Shown here one piece after another: positions 1 to 12,982 of a stretch of DNA of 64,000 nucleotides. The notes under the pieces were generated by a model that saw only the letters and a list, made by a program, of their open reading frames with translations, was not told the origin of the DNA and did not search any database. Origin of the DNA: Proliferodiscus dingleyae (lineage: Eukaryota; Ascomycota; Leotiomycetes; Helotiales; Lachnaceae); contig QYAK01000019.1 of assembly GCA_003988795.1 (NCBI GenBank), forward strand, positions 186,001-250,000, written 5' to 3'. Within the stretch, counting starts at the first letter, position 1; every line of letters begins with the position of its first letter. A program made the position numbers and the translations under genes.

Positions 1-270
1 CGGCTCTCAGAGAAGGAGCCGCTCGCTAAAGCTACCCCCGCTCTTTCCTAAAGCACCTTCTCCTGACGTACCTGTTTGGAAAACGCGATGCGGCCGAGGA
101 ATTCAACCTTCGTCAACAACATCATCCAGCACAAACACCGGGGGACGACATCCGCTCTTGCGCATACGCATATCTTATTTACGGATATCCCAAGGTGTTC
201 CTTCTGCGCAGAGGATTGTTTTTCGCGCACCAAATTACACGCATAGCGCTCAAGGTTCTCTGTCGCAAAC
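1..270. other. upstream region of the SAP-domain gene
   Basis: Short 5' flank of the first gene. It probably holds promoter and 5' UTR sequence. I see no other coding signal; the antisense reading frame covering 48-272 has no recognisable content. Confidence 0.4.
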
Positions 271-1091
271 ATGGCCGACTACACACAGCTCAAAGTGCCG
301 GACTTGAAGAAGCTCCTGCAGGAACGCGGCTTGACTCAATCTGGAAACAAGGCTGATCTCATTGCGCGCCTGCAAGAACATGACAAGAAGGACGGCGGCC
401 CAGCCGGTAATCTCCCCATCCTAATAATCTCTAACGCGCATACTGACTTTCGGGTTCACTTATAGCTGGGGAGGATGAAATCGACTGGGATGAAGATGAC
501 AAGGCTCCATTGGCTCCAGCCGCGGTAGCAAAAGCTGCTGGAGGTCAAGGACAAGTACCACCTCCCGCAGTTCCCAACCAACAGGTCGACACCGATCCCT
601 CCGCGACTACGGACTTGAAGGTCAAGGGAGGGGAAAATGCGCCAGTAGCAGCAGATGGCGCAGTAGCATCATCGGGCGCATCTACCTCAGAAGCTGCTCC
701 GGCTCTAGAGGAACCAAAGGAGGATTTCAGCATGGGTATCCAGCAGACTGATGCGGAGAAAGAGGCAGAGAAACGCGCGGCACGAGCGAAGCGATTCGGC
801 ATGCAAGAGGACGATGAGGCTAAGAAGTTAACGGAGCGAGCGAAGAAATTCGGTCTAGATAACAAAGACCCAGTTGTAGGTGGGCTAGACTCAGCTTTGC
901 CTGAGCGTAGACAAAAACGGGGACGCGAGGACAAGCAAGGTGGTCGGAGTGCCAAGAGACAGACTCCAGATCGACGTACGGGTCCAAAGCCAACAGCAGC
1001 CGTCAAAAAGTCCTCTGTACGAGTCCAGGACGATCCCACGGAGAAGGCTAAGGCGGAGGCGCGGGCGAAGAGATTCCAGACAGCTGCTTGA
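271..1091 (+). CDS. tho1: SAP-domain Tho1/SARNP(CIP29)-like RNA-binding protein
   Basis: Two exons, 271-406 and 466-1091, joined across a 59-bp GT-AG intron (407-465), give about 253 aa. Residues 4-38 form a SAP helix-turn-helix (LKVPDLKKLLQERGL...KADLIARL). The intron joins ...GGPAG to EDEIDWDEDD. The middle (about 60-130) is Ala/Pro-rich and disordered. The C-terminal half carries the repeated RAKRFG / RAKKFG blocks typical of Tho1/CIP29/SARNP, then basic stretches, and ends with ARAKRFQTAA. In yeast and animals this family binds RNA and DNA and assists TREX-coupled mRNP assembly in the nucleus; that role is family knowledge. Start choice: the first ATG in frame with the SAP domain, in the context aacATGGcc. 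The gene is complete and nothing looks damaged. Confidence 0.9.
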
Positions 1092-4000
1092 GAGATCCAA
1101 ACGAACAAACCACAGTTGAGAGATCGATCATGGTCCCGCTTCCTAGAGGATCTCTACCCTTTGCTGTATACTAGAAAATTTGAAAAGTTGCTATGCGTCT
1201 CAGATGGAATTCATGGCGTTTCTCTGCAGGTTGGGGAAGCGTTTCCGGCACGCCGTCCCTACGCCTCTTATCCACATCCCTTCCTTCATCTATATACAGA
1301 AGTATTATGCCGCGATGATCTGGCTGCGCACCAAATGGCGAGACCATTCGTGTGGTTTGTGGCTGACTTGAGGTGGGTCATGGAACCTCCACCCATCGTG
1401 TTTTGAAGACTCAACGATGCACGGATTGGACGCTTCCTTATCCAGAATTCCGGGGGTTTCTTATTTAGTGAGTAGTCTGTGCGAGACGGGAAACGAGGAT
1501 CATGGCACATCTATGGTTGTATTTCAGACACCAATGGGCGACAATAACTGTATCTCAAGGCTATCATAGGTCCAGGGACAGCACGAGGATCTCGCATCTA
1601 GTGCCTGTCAAAGTAGTCTTAGTCATGTCTCCTAGACAAGCTTGGTCAACGCAGAGCTTATCGATAGCTGAGTTATAATAGTTTGAATGAGGCTGAATGA
1701 CGAATGAGAGGTTTTAGACGCCGATTGCTGACTTAATAGGTCTATCAGATTGTGTGCTGATACCAAGTTGGTGGAAGGCGGACTAGGCCCCATCAGTACA
1801 TGGTACTGCTAGTCTTGGTTCCAACAGGAAGTCTTTGCTCAACATAGACTCACAAGGTTCCTCAGGAGGTCCCCAACAATGTGGTAGGCAGTGCGAAGGT
1901 GCCAGGTTCAGCACACCACTTCGTCGTCACGTTATACTTTCTGGTTCCAAGACAGAAACGCCACGGCATCCGAGATCTCCAATGAGGTGTCGTAGAGCCC
2001 TAGTCACAGCGAAACTGCCCTGCTAGCCACTTTGGAGCGCTTCCCACCTCGGGCTAATCTATCAACGAGGGATACCGTCGGTCTTTGAATGTCGATATCC
2101 CATGTGCAGGATCAAAGACTTCATGGAATTTGCCTGCCACGTCAACGCATGAATTTGCGAAAAAGTCTTCAATTGTGGCGGGTGCATCGCGTCGCGTGGT
2201 AGATCGCACAGACTAGGCCTTCGCCACAGGCAAGGGTCATTGGCGCCGCCAACGCACAGTTATCGCCTCCATACCCTAATGCGCGCTTCAGCTTTGCTAG
2301 GAACTTGAGCACGAATGCCTGAAAGGCGAAAATAGGCGCGACAGCTGTGAGTCACTGGCTTGTTGGAGAACTGTAGCGGAGGTTTGACTTCCTGAAGATT
2401 AAGTGGCGTCTCGAGAGAACAAGGGATTCTTGATTAAGAAAGACAACTCCGGGCTCGGTCCGTATGCGCAGATCGATCGCTTCGGGTCGTCTTACTGTGT
2501 AATCGCGAGCTGATCTCGAATCAGCGGCTGTTAGTACTGTGCTGTACAGGCATATGTAGCCGGCTGCGGGGTTGTCCCGCAACGACTGTCTTATTTCACA
2601 TCCACATCGATATCCGCAACGGGGAACTTTGCTTTTGCGGTTTCATTATGGCTGTTGGTAGATAGCCACATCTTCATCATTGGCTTATTCGTCGTACGAG
2701 TCCTACATTGTGCGAAACGCAGGGACCTCTGAAGTTCTACCAGTTTGAATGATTTCCCGCATCCCATGAGAGACTTCAGGGGGATACCAGGGCACTCCAC
2801 AGGCGCCAGGATTAGAATTTATCAGAACCATTGGACAACAAAATTCCGGTGCCAGCCAATGAGATCGCGACCATCGCTAGGAAGAATTTCCCAGACGTAT
2901 GGGCGATCAGATTGTAGCATGGTGATGAAGGAACGGAAGGTGACTTTCTACAATTGTCGAATTGGTTGGATTTAATCTACGCCCACTACAAGTCCATGTC
3001 TGCTCCTGGAGATCTGGGAAGACAGCTCCCTCCAATCTGCGGCGGTAGGACGAGACGAGCCGGACAGCGACGGGCTTGGACGTGCCGGCCCTTTGTACAC
3101 AGCAAATCGCACAACACTGAGGGGAGTCAGCAGGCCTTGCGGCGACTAAAGGTGCCTGGGGACCGCTGAAAGCTGATGGTTAGTCTCGGGCATGAGCGAT
3201 AGCACAGGCCAAGGAACTGGGGGAACCACCAGGACCGTCGCTCCAAGGTCCAATGATAAGCACATGACCGCGCAGAAGCGCATTGCCGCAGGCCAGCGCC
3301 GCCAAATGGGAGGAGGTGAGAGCACCCAGGAGCCCGAAATAGAGTGCTCTTGCCAACAAGCGCCATCGCGCAGCAAGCTGGGGGGCAGTTGCAGTTGCAG
3401 TCGCAGTCCAAGTCCACTTTCGCTCATGGCCACGGCCACGGCCCCCGTCGACTTAGCCGACGAATGAAGCCCCGGCGTCTAGGGGACGTCACCCTTGGAG
3501 CCCCAGTCCGGTCGAGCGCCCACTCTGTTCCTTCAACACCAGAGAATGGCCATAGGGCAATTCTGCCTCCTGCGTCAGCGAATGGTTCCTCGCGCAGAGC
3601 CTTACTTGCGTCTTATAGGTCTCCAGTACCTGCACCGTGCTGCAGCGTACAGTACTCCTGCAGGATGGCGCAGCGTCTTTTGTGCGTACACTCTTGGCTT
3701 TTCTTTGTCCACCCTGGTGCCCGTTACCCAATCTTCCATGTCGCTGCGCTGCCGACGACGTGACGCGAGTCCATGGGCTTCTTCTATGCTCCTGCAATAG
3801 GCGTGTGTGCAGGCATCGACCGCCGGCGACTCCTGTGGCACTGGCCCAGACGAGGCCTGCTGTGTTGGACAATGAGTTTCGACGCCACAAGTAGTTATGA
3901 TCGAGGCCTCCCGCTATAGATCAATGACAGCCATTGAATCAAGTAGTGGCGGTACTTTCTCCCTGATTCCCATCTAGGTCCGTCGATCGTCTCTGGGATC

Positions 4001-4707
4001 CCGCAAACCACCACGCTCCACCAGATCTCTGCCCACACAGTAGTCATAGGGGTCTGGCGATATCAGCGGCTCGCTCCACTGCCAACCAGAACCAGTCTCC
4101 ATTTTACGGCACGCGCACCGCCTCTAGCTTTCCCCATTCCCGTCCCTCATCCGACCCAGGATCTGGATGCGACCCATAAACATCAAGGCCGCCCCTCCAC
4201 AACTTTTCCTTTCTATCCCTTTTGCTCCTTCTGCTGCCAGAAATTAGTCGTCGTTGCATTTTTGCGTTTCATTCTCGTCGCACAAATTACCATACCCTGG
4301 AGGTTCATTCTATAATCCAGCCTATTTACTTATTGCCTGCTATCTGCACGTGCGGCTACGGGATATATTGGCAGCCACCACACGCCTAATTGTTATCTGC
4401 ACATCCCGAACACTTTGGATGATACCTTTCTCTGGAGCTAGCCCCTGCTCCAAGCTTCTTCTTAGACGTCAATCCTCACGGACGAAAAAAAAGTTCTGCA
4501 GCGGATCTATATCAATTAGTGTAAGTGATGGGGGCTTTAAACTCCCCTCACCCCACTGACAGCAATTAGATACCGTTCATGTCGCCATAATTTCCGACTC
4601 ACCCAGCACATATGACGGGAACGTCAAGTACATAGAGTTACTTCTACTTATAGTATTGGATCACAGCACATCTCACGGAATAGTGATAATGCAGAGTTGG
4701 GAGCATA
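1092..4707. other. 3.6-kb intergenic region
   Basis: No supportable gene. The first few hundred bases are presumably the 3' UTR of the SAP gene. At 3385-3410 there is a short imperfect hexamer run (GCAGTT/GCAGTC), and many overlapping short frames around 3.1-3.9 kb reflect GC-rich low-complexity sequence. The stretch 4190-4260 is strongly pyrimidine-rich, as in many fungal promoters and 5' leaders, and likely belongs to the large gene starting at 4708. Confidence 0.4.
4521..4562 (+). other. putative 5'-UTR intron of the methyltransferase-like gene
   Basis: A perfect GTAAGT donor at 4521 is followed by a CCACTGAC branch-like motif and an AG at 4561-4562. This gives a 42-bp candidate intron 145 bp upstream of the start codon at 4708. 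It would be non-coding. Size and signals resemble the coding introns of this window, but no transcript evidence is available. Confidence 0.35.
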
Positions 4708-7700
4708 ATGGCATCGTATTCCGCCGATTTCGACCCGCCGACCAGACCAGCAGAATCAGGACGCACCAGAAGAATGGGGACGTACATACAAGATAGACCA
4801 GCGAGGGGGGGTCATAGAGAGGCCGACATTGCGCACTTGTCTGGCTCAATGGACCCACAGAGAGGGCAGTCAACCATGCCGAAGACACGGCAGACAACGC
4901 TACCGAGACCAAGCAAGCGAGACCCCTCGCCGAGTTCGCCTTTCAGTTTTGAGAATAGGTCGAAAGGAATTGGTGGAAGCTTTAGATTTGGGAAACCAGC
5001 CGTCAAATCGGATATCGCGTCCGAATTTCCAGAGTTGAAGGCAAAGACATCCCGCAATGTTCTGAGAAGAAAGCCATCATCTATCGCTCAGCATGGTAAA
5101 GGCTCGCGCCCTACTGTCGAGCGACCAGCTACGTCTTCGCCTACCAAAGTATCTCAGAGCTCGGGAGGAAGCCGCCCTGGTGCCGACGCCTCGCTCAAGT
5201 CGATAGACGCGTACAACGAGATATTCACAAGGCCAAGAGCAAGAACTCCGGCAGCCAAGGAGAGTCCCCAGATCATACCAGAGTTGGATAGGTATCGGAC
5301 GAGACCGGAACAAGCTGCTGTTTTAAGCCGATCAAATGCGGAAGTTCCACACAAATTGGCTACCCAAGATCTTCCTCCTCCCACTCCTCTATACTCTGGT
5401 ACGCCGTTACATTCTGGTGGTAGTAGTAGTCATCGATATAGTGGCTACGGTAGTAGTGGGTACAGCGCAAGCCCGTCGACAAGATTCTCCGAGTCCCCAG
5501 GCCCTGGACCCTACAGCAGGGATACGACTCCTACGTCAATGTCCTCGCAGTCTCCCGGAGTCATTGTTCCAGTCAAAGTGAACTCTTCTAGACTGCAGCA
5601 GAGGAGCCCCGCATTTACGAGACCTCCAGTTACAAGGAGGAGAGCAGGAAGCACCCCTAATGAAGCTGAAGAACTCCCAATTGACGCTCAAGGTCTGCCT
5701 TCTTTGCGAGAATCGACCACATCTTCTTCCTCAAACTCAACAGTGCAACCTGATAAGGGGAGGGAAAAGGACAAGAAGAAAAAGAAGAAACGGCTTTCAC
5801 CACCTCCTCCAAGCCCACCACCACGAAAGTCTTCCCAGAAATTTAAGAAGGCGCCTTCAGATCAACATGAGTCACCTTCTAAGCCGTCCCAAGTTCCTGC
5901 CAAACCAGTAATGACTTCTCCATCTATGGATCCTCTGGCTCAACAGGGCGCACAAGCCCATTCTGGTACGAAAAGTACACCACCACTACGACCAAGTAGA
6001 GAGGGTGCGCCGGACCTGAGGTCGCAGCTCGGTGACTCCATGGCGGTCATACAGAGCAACCTTATGGGCGTCAATTTCTCTCCAGATCGACGACAAAGTG
6101 TTCTACCACGTGCGGGATCGACACCACCGCTGCAGTCGCATCCAGCTTTTCGACCACCTCAGGGCAGCCGCCTACCCTCTCGCAACCCCTCTCCAAGTCC
6201 CGTACAGCCACCATCACGGGAAGGAACGAGTACGCCGGCCGGGTTGGGCATCATCCCTGATCTCAAACATCCACAAGCGCCTCCCTCTAGGGGCACTGCG
6301 ACGCGAACTCCCAGTCCTAGCATCACCAACTCTAAACCTCGCTTTGGTTTGTTTGGCAGACGTGCAAAGACTACTCCCGAGATCCCTACTGTAGACAAAG
6401 TACCTCGAAAAGGGCCTGCAGCAGGTACGGGACATGAAGGCTACGGCAGGTATGCGACACGAGGGAGAAGTAGCAGTGTAGCTTCTTCCGGAGTAACACG
6501 GGATCGGAGCTTGAGCAGAGCAGCGTCGCCGCAGGCTAGCGCCTCAAGCGATCCATTTCTTCGTGATCGAATGAGCCCTGTAGTCATCGCTGGTGGTGGA
6601 GAGATTATAGAGAATCGCAACGCGAGCACGGAGCTATCACGTACAGAGAGCAATACAAGCCTTCCCATGGGCAGACCGAGCTTGGAATCAAAAAGTTCTT
6701 CCAAGTCTAGCCTCAGTCACGAGATATCACGCACCACGCTCTGGCCCTCAGCTCTTCCTAAAGAGCACTCGAATCGCAAGTCCTCTATTTCGATGCCGAA
6801 AAGTCGACGACCTTCTGATAGTAGCGACGATGGGATGCACAACTCGTCATTGGCCCTTCGTCGGTCCATGCAACGCCTTAATAATTCAGCAGGCGCACTA
6901 CAACTACCAAAACCCCTTAATATTCCAAGCCGGGGTATCTCGCCATCGGTGAGCAGTATAGACGCTAGTATAGTATCTGATGAGTCTCAAATGGAGATGA
7001 AGGATCGAGGACGCCAGGAACACCCGAAAAGGCGGAACAAGCTGGAGAAGCGAGCAAAATCCCCGAAGAAATGGAATCTTTTCCATCGGTCGCAGCCGAA
7101 GCCTAAGCAAAAGGAGGAAACTGCCGTCTCAGTCACCGTCGGCAAGCCTCCGGCAAAGACTATTCCTCATTATGCGATGCTGGACTCGTCAGACGAGCAG
7201 CAGGAGCCGGATATCATGGATCTTGAGGATATACTTCGTGATGCCGATATCGACGTGATCGGCTTGTCAGATGAAGAGTTAGACACGCTTCAATTCGGCA
7301 ACTACAAGGCAAACATCGAGCGTATTGCGAATCTTCATGCTATGATGGACACACCCATGCCATGGGCTGCCTCTACCACTCAGTCGGAGCCTACAACCGG
7401 TGCACCTTTTTTCTCCTCACCAGAGCCAATGGCAGCCACTCCAGAGCTATATCAGACAGAGCTACATCTAGGTCAAGAAGCTGCACCAACGCGTCCAAGC
7501 CGGCTGCCTCAAGTGGGTCGAATTCCGAAGGTGGTGTCGGCACGACCTCAAGCGACGTCACCCAAGTCGTTTTCTCGGCCGTTTGCCAGGCTTAGCACAA
7601 TCCAATCACCGGGGCCTGTAGTAGTCGAGGAACAATCTATCGCAAAAGGACCTAGCCCAGTAAGGTCATTAAGTCCAGAACCACAGATTGAGACTGCGAG

Positions 7701-9379
7701 GCAAGTTCAAATACCACCATCCGCAGATGCACGCGAGGCTTTTGGTCAATCCCAACCTGAGGCGGTTATGGGTGAAGGCCACCAAGACTTCATCCAGTTC
7801 CCTGCAAGAAAAGATTCCCAGGCTACTTCAAGCAGTTCCGGAGGCCACAGCTATGCTGGGACGACTGCAGTTGTCCCAGAGGCCACTGCTGAGCTAGGAG
7901 AAGATGAAGTCTGGATTGAATATGACGAACTGATTGAGAATGGTGATGCTGTAAAAGCTCCAGCTTCAGCGACTTCTTCGCATGGGGTTCCGTTTCAATA
8001 CGAGAGCTATGAGAGTCGGCGGTTGAGAAAGAGCAACATGCAACCTAAGGAGTCACCAACCTTGGCATCTGCACCCGCAATCCAGGAGCCATCATCCGGT
8101 CAAGATCTGCTTAGGCGGTCACATTATACTTCATCCAGCATCTACAGTGCTGACATGAGCCCCCGGTTGAAGGATGACTTCCCTGCTCTCCCAACTCCAA
8201 CAACCCCCATGTCCTTCACAGACTTTTTCTCCGGCTACGGCGATCGAAACAATTCAGTTCATATCGATCCGGCGCCAAAGCCACGTCGTGCTTCTCATAG
8301 CAGTTCAAGAAAGTCGAATTCGTCAAGCAGGCATTCTCGCTCACGATCATCGACGGGGCCACGTATCTCCGAGCAAGAGAGCATCTCGCCAATCTCACAA
8401 GTCAACCTTCGCGTGGGTTCTATGACAGTCAGTAAATGGCTGACATTCGGGCACGTTCTATTTAGTCCAGCTAAGGAAGAAATCATGCAACTCGATGGGT
8501 CATTAAAACGCCATTCCATCCTCATTCTCGATGGACTTGGCAATGGTAAGGCACAGCCAGCTTCCAGTCATTGCTCATCTAACATTGTCAGATGACTGGT
8601 CCTTCTATGCAGCGGAAACGTATCCTTCGTCTACCTTCTACAACCTGTCTCCCACCCGCCCTCTCTCAGCATCACAACGGGCATCAACCAGTCCCTCTTT
8701 CCCCTTATCACCGCCGAATCATCGTCAGATCCAGTACCTCTCGCCAATGCACAAATTCCCTTTCCCATCCGCCACGTTCCACGTAGTTGTGTTCCGCTTT
8801 CCAGCCGGCATGTCTGAAGCAGCTTACCGCAACATTGTGGCGGAATCAAAGCGGGTTCTCAAGCCTGGAGGCTACCTCGAAATGGCTATCCTAAACCTAG
8901 ATATGATGAATATGGGAAATCGAACGCGTCGAGCAATTCGCGGTCTCAAAGTCAAGATGCAGGTCGCTGACTCGAGCATTAGCCTCGCATCCGCATCCGA
9001 TACTGTCCTTCGGATCGTCGGTAAGCGTGGCTTTAGCGATGTTAAAACTTGTAACGTCGGCGTGCCCGTTGCATCGACCATTCCCTCTCCCTCTTCTTCA
9101 TCTGAGAACTCAAAAGAGGAGAGGAGCTTAGCGGATATGATGAAAGATGATTCAAGCGCTGGTGACGAGGGGATTACGAAGATGGTTGCGAAGGTGGGAA
9201 GATGGTGGTACACTCGCTGCTACGAGATGGCTGTGCTGCCAGATGGGGACGTCTCGCAGAGCCTCTTTAACGACAAGGCCTTGCTGGGAGAATGCGAGAA
9301 GTGGAAAACAAGTCTCAAGCTTGTCGTCGCTTATGCGCAGAAACCTGTTGTTGGCCGTCGACGGACGGCTAGTGTATGA
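4708..9379 (+). CDS. Large disordered protein with C-terminal methyltransferase-like domain
   Basis: Exon 1 (4708-8545) and exon 2 (8592-9379) are separated by a 46-bp intron, giving about 1541 aa. The first ~1240 residues are Ser/Pro/Arg-rich and look disordered: SR-type runs, a KKKKKK patch near residue 355, a proline string PPPPSPPPRK, and two acidic patches near 840-870. Residues from about 1255 form a Rossmann-type methyltransferase-like unit. The first beta strand and loop read ILILDGLGNDDW, a degenerate form of the usual SAM motif I, then YPSSTFYNLSP, and later KRVLKPGGYLEM matches the post-motif block of class I methyltransferases. The intron falls inside motif I, and splicing is needed to make it (GLGN | DDW). 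Because motif I lacks the normal GxGxG glycines, real SAM binding is uncertain. Paralogous to the protein encoded at 25536-27633. Substrate unknown. Confidence 0.82.
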
Positions 9380-10085
9380 ATCCCCGCGCTTTCTAATTTT
9401 TGCTTCAAAAAGAATGCGGGATTTTCCTTATTGTGTAGGCATTTCAAGCGTTGCATAGCGAGGAAGATATTCAAGGCGCAAGCCTTTTCTTTTTTTTTCT
9501 ATCGTATCAAGTCACAGGTTGGCACTTCGTCTGCGCAATCTGGTATTGCTAGGGTAACCTTATGGATATAATTGGGTTTGGGCATAACGACGGGATAATT
9601 GGATGGATATGGAATGGTCATGATGATGAGATCATGATCTGCGCTCTTTCTTTTGCGTCGCTTTAGCAGACTGGAGATACCCCTCTTTATCGAGTAATGC
9701 AATGCGATGGATTCAATGAAGAAAATCGTGGTCAAGATGTGATTTGATCGATTCGTCCCGCCTCACATAACAGTGAACGAGGCATTTGCAAGTCTTGTAC
9801 AATGGGTGCACTTCACTAAAACTCGTATAATCAGATTTCTTGCATCGGATATTGAAATACAGTTTCTGACAAACCTTTCACTTTTCGTTATCGACCAGAA
9901 TACCCCCTTCCAGCTAAATAGGGGCTCGCTACGCCATTCTCAGTTTAGCGCGCGCAATTTGCATCCTGACAGACATCGGTCGGGTCAAGGCTTCAACTCC
10001 AGTCATGAAATGCATCTCTCTTCTAACATCAATGACTAGTAACCTCGTATCTCGCCGTGTCTTTCACATCGCTCAAAGAAGGCAG
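9380..10085. other. intergenic region
   Basis: Region between two genes on the same strand. It holds the presumed 3' UTR of the methyltransferase-like gene, a poly-T run near 9488, and the promoter of the oxidoreductase. No gene seen. Confidence 0.4.
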
Positions 10086-11148
10086 ATGGCTAACATAACC
10101 AAAGTCTCCATTCCTCACACCGAAAGAACAGCTCATGAACCACGTGATGATGTCAGTATTGCTACGGCGAAGGAGGCCTGATGATGGGAAGCTAGACTAA
10201 TAATGTTTGTGAAGCGATTGCACGAAGTCATTCTGCAGAGAATTGATCAAGTAAATGATGAGATGAGGTTATTCCAGCTTGCCCCTGTCCAAAATGGTAA
10301 GGGAGGCATGAAGGTGGGGCAATTCATCTTATGTCCAGCTTTCGCATATATGAAAGACATGCATGTCAATGTTCCTCATATCTCCATTCATTCTTCCTCA
10401 AGATTGCTCACAATGAAGCTTGGGCAGGGAGTATCCACTAACTTACCAGCAGTTCCTACCTGGTCAGTGGCTCGATGTGCATGTACCCGGCATACCTAAA
10501 GCTGGCGGGTTCACCATAACCTCACCACCCTCTCGGCTCACATCTCCTGGCCCCTACTTTGAGCTTGCTGTTCAGCGCTCGCCCTCAAATCCACCGGCTG
10601 CCTGGCTCTGGCGTCCCGTGCAAGAAATCCGTGGCAGCGAATTGCGTGTCCGCGTTGGAGGCTCATTCACGTGGCCGCCGCCGCGAAAGATTGAAAGAGT
10701 TGTGTTTGTAGCTGGAGGTGTAGGAATCAATCCCCTGATGAGTATGTTGAGCCAGATCGTTGATAGTGGGAATGTGGAGGGGATCCAGGTGCATTTTCTG
10801 TATTCGACGAAAGACCGTGGCGCCTCCAAGATGGGTGAAATCTTGTTTCTAGAGAGAGTGAGAGATGCTATTAAGGCATTAGGTGATAAGGGGCATCTGC
10901 AGCTGTTCTTGACATCGGCGTCGACAGAAAGTATCAGGTCAGGGAACAATGGGGAGGAAGATGTGATGATTCTTAGCAGGAGAATCGAAAGAGAGGACTT
11001 GGTAAAAGCTCTAGGACCCGTGGACCGCAGGTATAGTACAGCATGTTATGTTTGTGGGGTCCCCGGGATGACTGATGAGTTTGTGGGGCTCGCACAGAAG
11101 ACAGAGGGAATGGATCCAGGGAATGTGTTTTTTGAGAAGTGGTGGTGA
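10086..11148 (+). CDS. OXNAD1-like NAD(P)H/FAD oxidoreductase
   Basis: Three exons: 10086-10151, 10215-10313, 10453-11148; about 286 aa. Exon 1 encodes the family-like N-terminus containing HTERTAHEPRD. Exon 3 starts with FLPGQWLDVHVPG, the conserved entry of the ferredoxin-reductase barrel in oxidoreductase NAD-binding domain protein 1. A flavin-site segment GGFTITSPPS follows (residues 73-82). The nucleotide-binding motif VAGGVGINPLMSM comes next, and the C-terminal YVCGVPGMTDEFV matches the final FNR-fold strand and helix. The protein probably transfers electrons from NAD(P)H through FAD; its partner is unknown. The donor of the second intron (GTGGGG at 10314) is weak. A stronger GTAAGG lies at 10297 but breaks the frame with the only in-frame acceptors, so I prefer 10314. 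The acceptor could equally be 3 bases upstream of 10453. Confidence 0.8.
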
Positions 11149-11324
11149 GAAGCTAATACAAGTTTAAATACCTATCGAAGATTCAAGATAGCGAGAGACC
11201 GATCAGAGAGATAGGCTTCCCTGCAGAATTATGGCTAGAACAAAATGATACAAACCGAAAAATAATAACAAAGTAACGAGCGGACCCATATCTGTTAGCA
11301 CGAGAAGCTCATGGACCAAGCCAT

Positions 11325-12982
11325 CTAATAAGTACCATATCCATAAGCACCAGGTGCTGATGTCGGAAGACCAGTCCTTGAAGGATCAGTCTTTGTGACT
11401 TCAAAAGTTTCTAACCCTCCGCCGTATGCAGCGCTACTTATGGGGTCACCAGGCGTACTTGTTGCTTTCGCTTGATCGTATGAGGTATTGATACCAGGTG
11501 CTCCTCCAGACTGGCCAGGGTTATCCGGTGGTGGTGTTGGTTTGATCGTTGGCGTGAAAATGCCAGGATCACCGCCTCCTTTTGCAGGAGGGCTTGGGAG
11601 AGCCCCGTAGCCGACAGGAGCTGTGGGTATAAGCGTGGTCGTTGGGCGGTGCCCATTACCAGTATTTCCTCCCGCAGCACCTGTTGAGTGTGCGATCGAG
11701 ACCGGATCCCCACCGCCTCCATTACCCGATCCTCCTTGATTTGGGCCACCAGGTGTAGAACCTCCATTACCCCCGCTACCTCCATAGCCTGGGCTTCCTT
11801 GGGATCCGCCTCCAGCAGCGGTACCACCGCCACTACCACCTGCAGGGTCTCCTTGATTTCCGTTGCCGGGCGTAGAGCCTCCGCCTTGGCCAGAACCGCA
11901 ATTGACCAGATTGCCGCTGCCAGCGCTGCCTGAACTACCAGCTCCACTGTAGCCTGGATTTGTTTGTCCAGAACTTGAACCACCGATTCCGACCGACGTA
12001 GGACATTCGTAGACCAGTGGATTATCGCCTCCAGCGTACGGACCTGATGGATTGCCTCCATTCTGATTGCCTCCATTACCTGGTCCGTATAGGTCAGACG
12101 AACTGGGGCTGGACTGATATGGACTCGCTCCGTTACCGTAGATAGAGGAAGGATCTACGTTCCCGTATAAACCACCAGACTGATCACTTCCTCCAGGGCT
12201 GGAACTGCCGTAAGAACTCCCACTGTTGGCTGAGGGTTGATATCTCCCGACAAGATTATGGCTTGACTGTTCCTTGGAAGAATATCCATTATCAACTGTT
12301 GAAACCCTCGTGTGAGGATGGAATACATCTGGGTAAGTGTCATCGTCACCGTACTTAGGCCCATTGACGCCCGTCGGAGTATAGCTAGGATCTACTCTTG
12401 GAATAAGGACCGGTCCTGTGGCAGGTGACAATGCGTCTGTCAAATAGCTGCAGACTCTTGCGAATTGTTGATCATCGGCTTTGGGGTCTATCGAGGAGCA
12501 TTTTGCCATCAAAGCACTGAAACCTTCCAGACTTTCCCCTAGATCAGCTTGTGCTGATGAAGGCGGGTCTTGGCTATCTCTACGATCGAGATAGTCGTAC
12601 TCTACGTCATGTAAAGAGCGACTCTCATCGTGATGATGCTTCTTCCAACTTAGGTACTTGCCCGCATCCTGCAGATCAGTCTTGTATATCGCGTTAGAAT
12701 CTCTATAAGCTTTCAGCAGGAATTTAAATCCTTACTACAGGTATGTCCCTAGGTGACGGATCAGTGAAAATAGAATCTCGTCGTGAGATATGGTTGGTCA
12801 AAGTTGAGGCCGTTCTTTCGGAAACATCTGCCCTATGAGCAGTGCCCTCAGTATCTACGAGGAAGTCTCTCTATAGATTGCGAGTTAGAGTAGCGGCAAT
12901 AAGCAGATTCAAGACTTACAACGACAGGTGATCCAAGCACTGGGGATATCAATGCTAGTGCCAGAAATGTTGCCGAAAGCAT
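11325..12982 (-). CDS. Secreted Gly/Ser/Asn-rich low-complexity protein
   Basis: Read on the minus strand in three exons: 12982-12920, 12870-12736 and 12668-11325; about 513 aa. The first exon is exactly a signal peptide (MLSATFLALALISPVLGSP...). The second intron (12669-12735) has a clear TTCTAAC branch site. Residues ~100-160 carry a short ordered region with two cysteines (LMAKCSSIDP, FARVCSYL). The remaining ~330 residues are built of GGS, GNGG, SPGG and PSS repeats with scattered Tyr, as in extracellular matrix or cell-surface proteins. No GPI signal or transmembrane segment is visible at the C-terminus (ends AYGYGTY). I do not recognise a family. A cell-wall or secreted matrix role is inferred only from the signal peptide and composition. 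Confidence 0.75.

Noticed and set aside
545..1108. Long minus-strand open frame opposite the SAP-domain gene
   Set aside because: It mirrors the Ala/Lys-rich coding sequence of the real gene, has no motif of its own, and disappears outside that gene.
3127..3894. A pile of overlapping frames on both strands around 3.1-3.9 kb
   Set aside because: GC-rich low-complexity DNA with few stops; no frame is favoured by codon use, start context or motif.
11438..12076. A 212-codon frame inside the secreted low-complexity gene, same strand, shifted frame
   Set aside because: The frame containing the signal peptide and the two-cysteine region is continuous to its own stop. The shifted frame is a by-product of the GGN repeats.
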